This document shows positions 11,478 through 21,345 of a DNA stretch of 64,000 nt, piece by piece; positions within the stretch are counted from its first letter, which is position 1, and every line of letters begins with the position of its first letter. Below the pieces are notes generated by a model. The model made no database searches and had not been told where the DNA came from. It was given only the letters and a program-made list of their open reading frames with translations. Position numbers and translations under genes: made by a program. The DNA is from Mesocentrotus franciscanus (lineage: Eukaryota; Echinodermata; Echinoidea; Camarodonta; Strongylocentrotidae), in assembly GCA_037976565.1 (NCBI GenBank), contig CP137667.1, positions 26,552,277 through 26,616,276 on the forward strand, given 5' to 3'.

Positions 11478-12196
11478 AGGGCCCATGACATCGAAATACA
11501 AGTGTATTCCTGTTGGTGTGTAGTCCTGCATACATCTCATATTTTGATATGTAAACTTCTGAATTTGTTTCATAGATTTTAAAATATTTTTTGAAATATT
11601 TGTTTTTCAAACTTGCTAAGCTCCACCCCAAAACCTCCAGATCTCATTCCCTTTGTGACATCATCTGTCAGTCATCAATGAGCTAACTTGAGAAAGTGGC
11701 ATGTAATTTGCCATAGTTGACCACCTGTTACAATACCACAAACAATAGCAACATATAAGTTGCTATGTCAGACATGTCAGACTAAACTAATATTATAGAA
11801 TAGACAATAGTATGTAATTTCCCCCAGCTTAGCACACGTTCATAATAGAATTGCATGCTTCCACACATTATGTACAATACATCATCATTGCCTTTGTCTT
11901 CCTGGTGATGCTACAGCATGTCTGACATAGCAACTTGTATGTTGCTCTTGTATTACGTTTTGTAACAGGTGGTCGACTTCGGCAAAGATACATACCACTT
12001 TCTCAAGTTAGCTCATTGATGACTGACAGATGATGTCACAAGGGGAGATCTGGAGGTTAGCAAGTTTGAAAACAAATATTTCAAAAATATTTAAAAATCT
12101 ATGAAACAAATTCAGAAGTTTACATATCAAAATATGAGATGTATGCAGGACTGCACACCAACAGGAATACACTTATATTTCGATGTCATGGGCCCT
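11478..12196. mobile_element. Foldback/MITE with arms of about 300 bp
   Basis: AGGGCCCATGACATCGAAAT at the left end is mirrored by ATTTCGATGTCATGGGCCCT at the right end. The match continues inward, with small indels, through AACAAATATTT, CTCCAGATCTC and GTAACAGGTGG to GTTGCTATGTCAGAC near 11770 and its mirror near 11915. The central unpaired part is about 110 bp. There is no coding frame. The whole would fold into one very long hairpin. The target-site duplication is not clear. Confidence 0.8.
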
Positions 12197-12204
12197 AATA
12201 GGGC

Positions 12205-12400
12205 CTGTTCGTTTGGCACGTCCACATAGACGACGTCAATGATATGACGTCATTTCGGCGATTTGCGCATGCGTCGGGTCGTCTCACGTCGTCAGGCCCA
12301 ATTTGAGGACGCGTTCACCCATGATTTGAGGTTCGTCAGAAAACTCGAACCCCGTCGTCAAAATGACGTCATCTTGCTATATCGCAGCGTAAATCAGAAG
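12205..12400. promoter_or_regulatory. CpG-rich patch with CRE and NRF1-like sites
   Basis: In otherwise CpG-poor DNA this patch holds two perfect CRE palindromes, TGACGTCA at 12245-12252 and 12364-12371, a partial one (GACGTCA near 12233), and TGCGCATGCG at 12264-12273, close to the NRF1 site. This combination is typical of unmethylated promoters, but no gene starts here: downstream is purine-rich sequence and then a truncated LINE. It may be a dead or bidirectional promoter, or part of a repeat. Confidence 0.35.
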
Positions 12401-12555
12401 GGAAAGACAGAAAGAGAAAGTGATAGAATGATAAAAACAGAGAACAACATAAGAGAAGGTGATGAAAGGAAGAAACAAAGAATAACATAAGGAAAGACAG
12501 AAAGAGAAAATGATAAACAAAAGATAATGAGAAGATAGAATGATGAAATAAATAA
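12400..12555. repeat. Purine-rich low-complexity tract
   Basis: AGAAAGAGAAAG-type sequence in which a block near 12400-12430 recurs near 12490-12520. No gene. Confidence 0.6.
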
Positions 12556-13998
12556 TTTTATCTTAAAGGGCATCATATCTTCCGTTGTGGATCCTCTTGT
12601 TCATATTTTTAATTTGTCTTTATTACATGGCCAGGTACCCACCTCCATGAAAGTTGCAAAGGTCATTCCTTTGTTTAAAGGAGTGATAAATTAGATGTTA
12701 ATAATTATCGACCCATTTCTTTATTATCCTCCTTTTCGAAAATTCTTGAAAAGATAATTTATATTCGGACAGTATCCTTTTTTAAAAATCATAATACTTT
12801 TCTAATCTCCAATTTGGTTTTAGGGAAAAACATAACACTGTACACGCACTATTGTCTTTTATTGATAAGGTAGCTCATGCCATCGACAAATCTTCTCATA
12901 TGGTTGGCATTTTCCTGGACTTCTCCAAGGCTTTCGACACGATTAATCATGATATTTTACTTTATAAACTTTCACATTATGGTGTACGTGGGATGGCCTT
13001 GGAGTGGTTCAGAGCTACCTTTCGGATAGAAAGCAGTATGTATTTTTAAATGACAACTCCTCAGATCTTAGTAATATAAATTGTGGCGTTCCACAAGGTA
13101 GCATACTAGGCCCACTCTTATTTATTTTATATATAAATGACTTTTGTCGATCTTCTGATATTCTGTCTTTCGTACTTTTTGCTGATGACACAAATTTATT
13201 TTTTCTCACAAAGACTCCCATAGATTAGTTGAAATAATTAATATTGAAATGTGTAATATTTTATTGTGGATTAGAGCTAACAAATTATCATTGAATCTCC
13301 AGAAAACGAAGTATATGTTGTTTAGTAAATCTATAAATTCATTGCCAGCTAATTTAGTTTTGGATAATACCCCACTGGAGTGCGTTTCATTTAATACATT
13401 TTTAGGTGTAACGGTTGACAAAAAGCTTTCATGGAAAAATCACATCGACAATATTTGTAAAATTATTTCCCGAAATATCGGTATTATTTATAAATTAAAG
13501 ACATGTCTCCCTCTTAATTCATTAATTATGCTTTATAGTTCATTGATACTCCCATACTTAAATTATGGTCTCTTAGTTTGGGGTTACACATCAAACGTCA
13601 TTAGACAAAGTGTTTTATTACAAAGAAGATTATTCGTATAATTTGTAATTCCCCTTTCGCTTCCATACAGACTCTTTATTTTTGAAAATAAGATATTAAA
13701 GGTAAAAGACTTATATCTTTTCCAACTAGGTCAATTTATGTATAATTATAAAAATAATATGTTGCCTTCTGTTTTTCATGAAATGTTTTTTAAAATAGCT
13801 CAGTCCATAATTACCCAACAAGACATTCGGACGATTTTCATTTACCTCTCTTGCGGACCCTCTTAGCCCAAAAAACGTACATATATGAAGGTCCAAAGTT
13901 TTGGAATTCTTTAAGTGATGAAATAAAAAATGCTCCATCGATTAATACTTTTAAGAAAAAATTGAAATTGTTTTTATTACAATCATATCAACCTCATT
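12556..13998 (+). mobile_element. CR1/Jockey-type LINE, 3' half, frameshifted
   Basis: Reverse transcriptase motifs appear in order over three frames: a KVAKVIPLF block near 12650, YRPISLLSSFSKILEK near 12705, FLDFSKAFDTINHDIL near 12915, GVPQGSILGPLLF near 13090, FADDTNLF near 13175, LGVTVDKKLSWKNHI near 13410 and the SLILPYLNYGLLVWG block near 13545. It ends at a stop after LFLLQSYQPH near 13996. The start falls inside the RT domain, as in 5'-truncated LINE copies. At least three frameshifts are present, so it is inactive. Confidence 0.85.
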
Positions 13999-14171
13999 AA
14001 ATTTATATGTTGTTTTGTTGTTTTGTTGTTTTTTTAATACAAGATCATTCTCTACTCGCTGACTCAAAATGTAATTTGATATATTATATTGTGCCTTCTC
14101 AAGCTTATCTCCTTTCTAACGCATCTCTCTTTCCTCATTTTCCTCTCAACCCCACATACCTCATCATTTTA

Positions 14172-14671
14172 NNNNNNNNNNNNNNNNNNNNNNNNNNNNN
14201 NNNNNNNNNNNNNNNNNNNNNNNNNNNNNNNNNNNNNNNNNNNNNNNNNNNNNNNNNNNNNNNNNNNNNNNNNNNNNNNNNNNNNNNNNNNNNNNNNNNN
14301 NNNNNNNNNNNNNNNNNNNNNNNNNNNNNNNNNNNNNNNNNNNNNNNNNNNNNNNNNNNNNNNNNNNNNNNNNNNNNNNNNNNNNNNNNNNNNNNNNNNN
14401 NNNNNNNNNNNNNNNNNNNNNNNNNNNNNNNNNNNNNNNNNNNNNNNNNNNNNNNNNNNNNNNNNNNNNNNNNNNNNNNNNNNNNNNNNNNNNNNNNNNN
14501 NNNNNNNNNNNNNNNNNNNNNNNNNNNNNNNNNNNNNNNNNNNNNNNNNNNNNNNNNNNNNNNNNNNNNNNNNNNNNNNNNNNNNNNNNNNNNNNNNNNN
14601 NNNNNNNNNNNNNNNNNNNNNNNNNNNNNNNNNNNNNNNNNNNNNNNNNNNNNNNNNNNNNNNNNNNNNNN
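14172..14671. other. Assembly gap, 500 N
   Basis: Exactly 500 undetermined bases, a conventional gap length, so the true distance is unknown. Reading frames across it are meaningless. Confidence 0.99.
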
Positions 14672-14769
14672 ACCTGCCAACTGTTCCGATTTAATTGGAA
14701 TATTCTGATTTTCTGAATACTTACGATCATAAAATTAAGAATATTCAGAATTTTAAATTTTTATTTTAT

Positions 14770-15613
14770 TATGCCTCTGCTACAAAGTAGCCGGAGGCAT
14801 TGTGTTTTCTGGTTGTCCGTCAACCCTACGTCCCGTTCTCGTGATCGCGTTATCTCAAGAACCGATTGATGGATTCCGCCAAACTTGGGTCATGTATGTA
14901 TCTTGCAGAGCTAATGAACTGATTAGATATTTGAGTGACGAGGTCACAGGGCTCATTATGTATGCAAAAATAGCTTGTGATCGCGTTAATCTCAAGAACC
15001 GATTGATGGATTACCGCCAAACTTGGGTCATGTATGTATCTTGCAGAGCTAATGAACTGATTAGATTTTGGGGTCAAAGGTCACATGGCTCATTATGTAT
15101 GCAAAAATAGCTCGTGATCGCGTTATCTCAAGAACCAATTGATGGATTCCCGCCATACTTGGGGCATGTATGTATCTTGCAGAGCCAATGAACTGATTAG
15201 ATTTTGGGGTCACGAGGTTAAAGGTCAAAGGTCACAGGGCTCATTATGTATGCAAAAACAGCTTGTGATCACACTATCATTAGAACCGGTGGACGGATTA
15301 CCATCAAATTTAAAACATGTATGTATCTTGCAGAGCAAATGAACTGATTAAATTTAGGTCATGAGATCAAAGGTCAAGGTCATGGGGCTCATTATGTATG
15401 CATATAAATAACTTGGGAATGCATTATAATTAGAACCGACAGATGGATTACTATCAAACTCAGGACAGGAATTTATCTTGCAGAGCCATGTATATGAAAA
15501 ATAGCTTGTAATCACGATATTCTGAGAACCCGTTAATGGATTACTATCAAACTTGAATATTAAAAATTGCTTCCGTTTTGGTTTGTAAAATCGCTCTATG
15601 GCGGAGGCATCAT
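14770..15613. mobile_element. Non-autonomous element with ~125-bp tandem repeats
   Basis: The ends ATGCCTCTGCTACAAAG (14771) and, inverted, GATGCCTCCGCCATAGAG (about 15612) match. Between them are five to six head-to-tail copies of a ~125-bp unit containing GTGATCGCGTTATCTCAAG, ACTTGGGTCATGTATGTATC, AATGAACTGATTAGATTT and GGGCTCATTATGTATGC, more decayed to the right. A lone piece of the same unit lies at 17128-17210. No coding capacity is evident. Confidence 0.65.
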
Positions 15614-16884
15614 TTTCAACTGCGCGCAGTCGAAGTTCCATCTAGTTATTTTCTTTACCTGCATGGCGCGGCTGCCGATCCTCCTAGTCAGTCTCTGCAG
15701 ACTTCCTTCTTGCATTTCACTTTCTTTATTCTCCATTTTTCTTCTTCATTTTTCATTTAAGCAATCACTAATGTCTTTCCAGAAGCCAACCCCCCCCCCC
15801 ATTTGATCAAGTTCTCCAAGTCGCTTCGACAGTCCTCAGATTTTTGCTGGTTGAAAACCCATACATAAATTAAATGAGTCCTCAACTCAGGTTTTGAAAC
15901 ACCCCCTTATCACCCGCGCATTGATAACAACAAGAAAATTCTCTTTACACTATTTGACGATTTTCTGTCTAATTTCAGAAGCTTGTTATATCTTAATTGA
16001 TATTTACATGTACTCTTTTTATTAATGAATACTCATGCAACGGAATTCAGCTTCTTAATGAGGACTAATTTCTGTGCGGATTGTTATTAGGGGGACACTT
16101 CATCCGCGCTCGGCTGCACCATGGCACAAGACACTATGACCCCATTATCTTGTGATGACCGTGTTGCGGACACCCCAGTGCAGGCACGTTACTATGGGGG
16201 TTACTATGGGGGTCTGTCAATCTCTCCTTAATCCCTTCCAGCAATGATCTGGTTCTTGGCAGCCTCCCAAAAACTCCATCCAAGCAAAGAGCAAGGGGGT
16301 ATTTCAATTTTGCTACAAGGACTTTACGTCATGTCCACCCAGTGTCCCTTTTTATTGCATAATGAAGAAGCCAATTCTGACGTTAAAATTCCAAATGCCT
16401 ACATGCAGGTACGTTTCCATTAAATCTAATGTTAGACGCAATGTCCTGTTCATTCTAATATCTCTTATAATGTCCAATCACAGGTCCATGATGACAGAAC
16501 TGATATCTAGCAGCTGCAAAGTTACAATGTACAACAATCTACAAAGCTGGCATACTTCATTTGACTACTTTAGGCTGTCCTTAACCTTGATCCCATGTCA
16601 TCAGCTGTTCATGAGGTATTTTTGAAATTCTGTTATTCTCAATTGTAAAGGGGACTTGTAAGAAATTATAAAGCATTATGTTCAAAAATAGAAAGGAATG
16701 GAAAAGGCTTGATAAGAAGAAAGAAATTCTTTAGCTGTGATAAGTTCACATTGTCTTTCCACACCTTCATGATGTTTATTTCTTAATTGCTTGAAATGTC
16801 TTGTCTTTACAGTACTAAAGTGGAATTCCACCCTGATATTATGTTGGTTTTAATAATTAAAAGCATAAAAATTGGATAAATAAA
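15614..16884. other. No gene seen
   Basis: Non-coding sequence with a C run near 15790 and a local duplication, TTACTATGGGGG, near 16190-16210. An 87-codon frame at 16362-16625 shows no recognisable motif. Confidence 0.45.
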
Positions 16885-17020
16885 CAGGGCAGCGTTTCAT
16901 TAAACCTTCATAAGTACAAGTTCAGCGACATCCCATTGAAGCGTGTTAAACTTAATACACGCATTTCAATGGGATGTCGGTGAACTTGTACTTATGATGG
17001 TTTCGTGATACGCTGCCCTG
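16885..17020. mobile_element. Palindromic MITE, 136 bp
   Basis: CAGGGCAGCGTTTCAT at the left and ATACGCTGCCCTG at the right open a nearly perfect inverted repeat. It runs inward through AAGTACAAGTTCA and GACATCCCATTGAA to the middle near 16955. CAGGG-type ends suggest a hAT-related MITE. No 8-bp target duplication was recognised. Confidence 0.75.
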
Positions 17021-17576
17021 GTTCCCAATAGATATGGACCTTGTGGAAGAGTATAGCCCTATGCTAAACAAGTTATCCGATAAAATCTACTATACTACTA
17101 CTAAACTACTACTAAAAAGCATTTAAAGATGAACTGATTAGATTTTGGGTTCAGGAGGTCTAAGGTCAAATGCTGCAGGGTCATTAATTGAACAGAGGTG
17201 GAAGTTTATTGGAGACGCAGTTCTCCAAAACCCGTGGCTGATTTTAAATATGTGAACTCAATTGGAATCGTTCTTCGGGGGGCATGGGGGCAATTTCATC
17301 TCCGTTTCCTCTTTTTGAGTAACAAATTTTCATTCAGAGTTGAAAATTCAAAGTTGAAAAAGTAGAGATGTAGTTTTCCTAAATAGTCAACCACCACCAT
17401 ATAAAGAAAGTAATGAACCGTGGTCTAGATTTGTGTTTGTGAGTGTAAGTGTGTATATGCAGTGTACTGTTTCTTGTCACATGTACATGCAAACTGTACT
17501 GCAATCTCACCGCACAAAACAAAAAAGAAGAAAATATATGATATTTATGTTACTTTGTATGCTCTTATACATTTCA

Positions 17577-17995
17577 GAGTTCCGCAAGTGCTTTGAGACA
17601 GAGGTGTTCAGATTTTCTGGTCAGCGTGATGCCTTAACATTAAATCAGCTTTTGGATCATCAAGCTGGGTTGCATGTATCAGATGGTGATATTCAGGAGC
17701 AATCCTACCCATACATATCGTAAGTGATTAAGCAAATCTGTAACAATGAAGCGGAGTTTTAAAGGATCTTCATTCAGGTCAGCAGGGAACTACAATTACC
17801 TCAAGTACAGATAGATCAGAGGTTCTTGATACCAGCAAGTGATATAATCTTTTCATCGGAAATTGGGGAAGGCTCCTCAGCACGTGTTTTTCAGGGATTA
17901 TTAAAAAATCCCTGTGGCATTGAAAAGGTTTAAACTAGGGAAAACCATTCCAAAGTATCAGGAAATGCTTAAAAGAAGCTAACAACATCCTCAAA
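17577..17995 (+). pseudogene. Broken N-terminal part of the kinase-RecQ-MULE gene
   Basis: A coding stretch starts after an acceptor-like TTTCAG at 17576 (first residues EFRKCFETEVFRFSG) and runs to a TAA at 17721. The same frame resumes after a second TAA (17760) with a conserved-looking block, ELQLPQVQIDQRFL, and the glycine loop of a kinase, IGEGSSARVFQG, near 17862. A 66-nt intron (17720-17785, GTAAGT donor) would avoid both stops, but it would be very short, so true stops are equally possible. Two more breaks follow. The frame changes near 17926, just before the block FKLGKTIPKYQEMLKR that should carry the beta-3 lysine, and again near 17971, just before the alpha-C glutamate (KEANNILKLKHHN). 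These fit losses of about 5 and 2 nt. The true start codon is not visible. The extreme N-terminal block is not recognised. Confidence 0.6.
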
Positions 17996-20899
17996 TTGAA
18001 GCATCACAATGTTGTTGAATGCTTGGGTGTTTGTCTGCCAGAAATGACTATTATCCTGGAGTACTGCTGCAAATCACTGGATATCAATGGGGGAAATGTC
18101 ATTTGTCATACTGTTCGCCAAATGATAGATGCTATTGGACCCTCATTGCCTCAAGACCTATCGTCGGAAGCCTTGTACCAGATAACTGAAGGTATGAACT
18201 ACCTACATGAACAAAATGTGATCCATTGTGACTTAAAGTCCCAGAATGTACTTGTACGCTCCAGTGTGGATGATGAAAATGAGTGGCTGTTCAAGATATC
18301 AGACATGGGAGAGGCCCATATAGCCCTGGACACCACATACAGGTCTACGATATCTTGCACCCAAAGAGGGGCTGTAGGAACCATCCCATACCAGGCACCA
18401 GAATTACTCAATGGTAATCCAAAGTATACAAAGGCTGTTGATGTCTACTCATATGCGATGATCATGTATGAGTTAGCCCATGCAGATCAGCAGTATCCAT
18501 GGCAAAAAGATTGCGGTTCATCTGCAAGTCAAATCCGAGGTTTAGTCTCCAAAGGTGAGAGGCCAACAATGACTGACAGAATCCCTGTGTGGTATGCTGA
18601 CATGATGACACAGTGTTGGTGCCAAGAACCAGCAGGAAGACCCAGCTTTGAGGCTGTAAAACAAATGCTCATGTGTTTAGATGTTGAAAGTGAAAGCAGT
18701 GCATTATCAGCCCAAAACCTATCAAGAAGCCAGCCACCTGAAATGAAGCTGGTTCAGATCCAGAGCCAAAATGAAGGAGGAGCAATGTCAGGTGGCAGCA
18801 ACCAGTATTTTGTTGAAGATACCGAAATATTACTGGATGGAAGCCAGGATTTGTGTGGAAGGTTAGCTGAAGACCAGAGAGTAATGAGAGAACGAGAAGA
18901 GAAACTGGAAGTTCTACGTACTCTGACTCTCACTAGAAAAGCAAACACAGTACAAGGGACACCACAGAAGACACTAGAGCCTGACTTGGCTGAACCAACC
19001 GAAGAAATGCTCATGGCTTGGACAGGCTTTGCCCAGAAATACTTCAAAATATCACAGTTGCATGACTATCAAACCAAAGCAATAGCTTGTTGGAAAACGG
19101 GATTGGATTGTCTCATTGTGCAATCAACATCAAGTGGAAAGTCTGTGTGTTTCCAGCTGCCCGCTGCTATGGGCAAGGATGGGGACATGGTTGTTGTGGT
19201 GGTTCCAATCATTGCTCTTGCCAAAGATCAAGTGCAGTATCTCCAAGAACGTGGTGTTGAAGCAAAGCTGCTGGGAAGTGCTGCACAGAAGGGCACATTT
19301 ACTGATGTCTTTCTCAACAAACAACAACCAAAAATCCTATATGTGACACCCGAAACGCTTATGGGAGGAGAAGCTTACAAAGGTATTTTGGGAAGACTGC
19401 TAGAAGGTCACAATTCAGAGTTTAGGGTTACCCTATTTGCTGTAGATGAAGCTCATCTGATAACGGAATGGGGCGGCAGCTTTCGAGCATCATTCGACAG
19501 ACTCTCTGAATTGAAGCATCTTTTCCCAGACGTCCCAATGATGGCCCTCACGGCCACACTCCAACCCAAGGATGAAGAAATGATGCGAACAAGCATACTG
19601 CGTGAACCTCTTGTCTTGCGAGGAACAATTGATCGTGCTAATGTGTCCCTGCAGTTGTACAAATACAAGTGCCCAAAGCTGGAAGGGGATTGGACCGCTG
19701 TGGCAGAACAGATCAAAGATGTTGTTGGTGAGGAAAAGGCTATTGTGTACTGCTCTTTCGCCAAAACCTGTGACAGTGTATGTTCAGCACTACTGCATTG
19801 TGGCATGAAATCAGCTGCATACACAGGACATAACAGAACTGCAGAGGAGAAATCTACCATTCATGACAACATGGCTGCAGGGGATATTCAAGTACTGGTA
19901 GCCACACAAGCTTTTGGACTTGGAGTTAACATCAAGTGGATAAGATGGATCATTCACATTGGCTGCCCACAGAACATCCCCCAGTGGGTACAAGAATCTG
20001 GAAGAGCTGGCAGAGATGGAAAGCCAGCAAGTGCTGCCATATTCTTCTCAGAACATGCTGATCTTCAAAGACTGAAATTCTGGGTGAACGATGCCAAAGA
20101 TCATGCTGAGAAGAGCTTGAAGATCGAAGACTTCAAGAAAGTATGGCATTACATATATAGTGCAATGGCTGGGACTTGCCTACACCATCAGCAGAAGCTG
20201 TACTTCGGAGAAGATGATGAGCCGGTACAAGCACATGCTGAAAACGATGTCTGCTGTGACGGATGTACACTGAACAGTGGGAAGAAGTATGATGCCACTA
20301 CAGATGTGAAGGCAATAACAGAGGCCCTGCAAGAGCTTCATGATTTAGGTTTGAAGTGTGTGACGGAGAGAAAACTTGCAGACTGGCTAGAAGGCAAAGA
20401 GCAAGACTGGGTGAAGGACATGTCTAACAGAGACGTATTAGAAAAGTCTCCAACCTTTGGCAGCAAACAAAACTATCAGAGTACGCTGCATGTTGTGCTA
20501 AGGCAGGCAGTTGGACTGGACATTGTGTCTTTGGTCATCCTTATCACTAAGGTCAAAGGGCATTGGAACATTGTCACCAAATACTTTGCCTTCAGTGATG
20601 AGAACAAGTCGGCATTAAGTCACAGCAAAGCCTTGTTTCTCCCTCACCCGGAGGATGTTCAGAAGCACCTGACAAGAGTCACAGAGAAAGAAACATGTAA
20701 AAACCCTTGTAAAGAGAAGATCAAGAAGCAAGGCTACGGAATGAAGGGCAATCGCATTCTCATTCAGATCTTAGAAGATGGAGACTGGGAGCCCATCACG
20801 AAGAAAGAAAACTACATCAATGTGGGCTTTGATGGGGCCTTAACACCTTGCTATATGCAGAGGATTTCAGTAATCTCCCGGGATGCCCAGTTTCTCTGA
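17996..20899 (+). CDS. Protein kinase-RecQ helicase fusion (open frame, 967 codons)
   Basis: One uninterrupted frame joins two enzymes. Residues 1-230 are a protein kinase domain from alpha-C onward: catalytic loop IHCDLKSQNVL (D79, HCD in place of HRD), DMG at 103-105 in place of DFG, and GTIPYQAPELL at 129-138, as in tyrosine-kinase-like/LRRK-type Ser/Thr kinases. A linker with charged helix follows (about 230-340). Residues 345-760 are a RecQ-family SF2 helicase: Q motif LHDYQTKAI, Walker A STSSGKS (377-383), DEAH (484-487), motif III ALTAT, motif V around TQAFGLGVN, motif VI QESGRAGRDG (666-675), and a RecQ zinc site with C728, C753, C754 and C757. A winged-helix-like part follows (about 770-840). 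The first codon given is not a real start: the kinase N-lobe lies upstream in other frames. The 3' end runs into the zinc-domain frame. RecQ helicases unwind DNA with ATP; what the kinase acts on is unknown. I know of no standard host gene with this order. Confidence 0.85.
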   Translation: MKHHNVVECLGVCLPEMTIILEYCCKSLDINGGNVICHTVRQMIDAIGPSLPQDLSSEALYQITEGMNYLHEQNVIHCDLKSQNVLVRSSVDDENEWLFKISDMGEAHIALDTTYRSTISCTQRGAVGTIPYQAPELLNGNPKYTKAVDVYSYAMIMYELAHADQQYPWQKDCGSSASQIRGLVSKGERPTMTDRIPVWYADMMTQCWCQEPAGRPSFEAVKQMLMCLDVESESSALSAQNLSRSQPPEMKLVQIQSQNEGGAMSGGSNQYFVEDTEILLDGSQDLCGRLAEDQRVMREREEKLEVLRTLTLTRKANTVQGTPQKTLEPDLAEPTEEMLMAWTGFAQKYFKISQLHDYQTKAIACWKTGLDCLIVQSTSSGKSVCFQLPAAMGKDGDMVVVVVPIIALAKDQVQYLQERGVEAKLLGSAAQKGTFTDVFLNKQQPKILYVTPETLMGGEAYKGILGRLLEGHNSEFRVTLFAVDEAHLITEWGGSFRASFDRLSELKHLFPDVPMMALTATLQPKDEEMMRTSILREPLVLRGTIDRANVSLQLYKYKCPKLEGDWTAVAEQIKDVVGEEKAIVYCSFAKTCDSVCSALLHCGMKSAAYTGHNRTAEEKSTIHDNMAAGDIQVLVATQAFGLGVNIKWIRWIIHIGCPQNIPQWVQESGRAGRDGKPASAAIFFSEHADLQRLKFWVNDAKDHAEKSLKIEDFKKVWHYIYSAMAGTCLHHQQKLYFGEDDEPVQAHAENDVCCDGCTLNSGKKYDATTDVKAITEALQELHDLGLKCVTERKLADWLEGKEQDWVKDMSNRDVLEKSPTFGSKQNYQSTLHVVLRQAVGLDIVSLVILITKVKGHWNIVTKYFAFSDENKSALSHSKALFLPHPEDVQKHLTRVTEKETCKNPCKEKIKKQGYGMKGNRILIQILEDGDWEPITKKENYINVGFDGALTPCYMQRISVISRDAQFL

Positions 20900-21345
20900 A
20901 CAAGGAAGATTTCCTATGGAACGATGTTGCGATGGGAAAAGGGTCAGGCTTCCCTAAGAAGAAGCTGGATGTCGTGATAAGCGGAGAAACTACATCAGTC
21001 TTCATCAAGAAGAATCCCTGTTCTGGCGTCAAGAAGTGCAGTGGGGATGACTGTAGTTTCGCTACCAGCAAACGTCACAGAGAAAATAGATGTCTTCGTC
21101 ACCAAGATAGTCTACTTCAAGAAACAGGAAAATGCCCAGGAATCTTTGTTTATATTCGTCCCGCAGAGATTACAGATAAACGAAGATGGTTGGGATTCTT
21201 CTCAGACGGTGATGATGGGCACAATCACCCTTGTCCCGTTGGCACAAAACCAGGATCACAGCTGGAAGAAATGGTTGCTGTCTGTGTGAAGCGAGACCCT
21301 ACTAAAACACCTAGAGAACTTGCTAAAGGTTATGGCCTCCCTGCT
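20848..21345 (+). CDS. WRKY/GCM-like zinc DNA-binding domain of the same gene (shifted frame)
   Basis: This frame overlaps the end of the helicase frame and lies in the -1 register relative to it. It reads on smoothly from the helicase C-terminus (CYAEDFSNLPGCPVSLNKED). It contains cysteines in NPCSGVKKCSGDDC and NRCLRH, C in GKCPG, and ends with a DGHNHPCP motif. That Cys and His-x-His layout is typical of the WRKY-GCM1/FLYWCH zinc fold found in front of Mutator-like transposases. The frame returns to the register of the helicase near 21345, so the two indels compensate each other. The region probably belongs to one long protein and was broken by small indels, either in decay or in assembly. 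Confidence 0.6.

Noticed and set aside
14007..14730. Coding frames of 181-233 codons
   Set aside because: They run across 500 N.
20848..20899. Programmed -1 ribosomal frameshift between helicase and zinc domain
   Set aside because: No slippery heptamer was seen in the overlap, and a second opposite change near 21345 would also be needed; indels are simpler.
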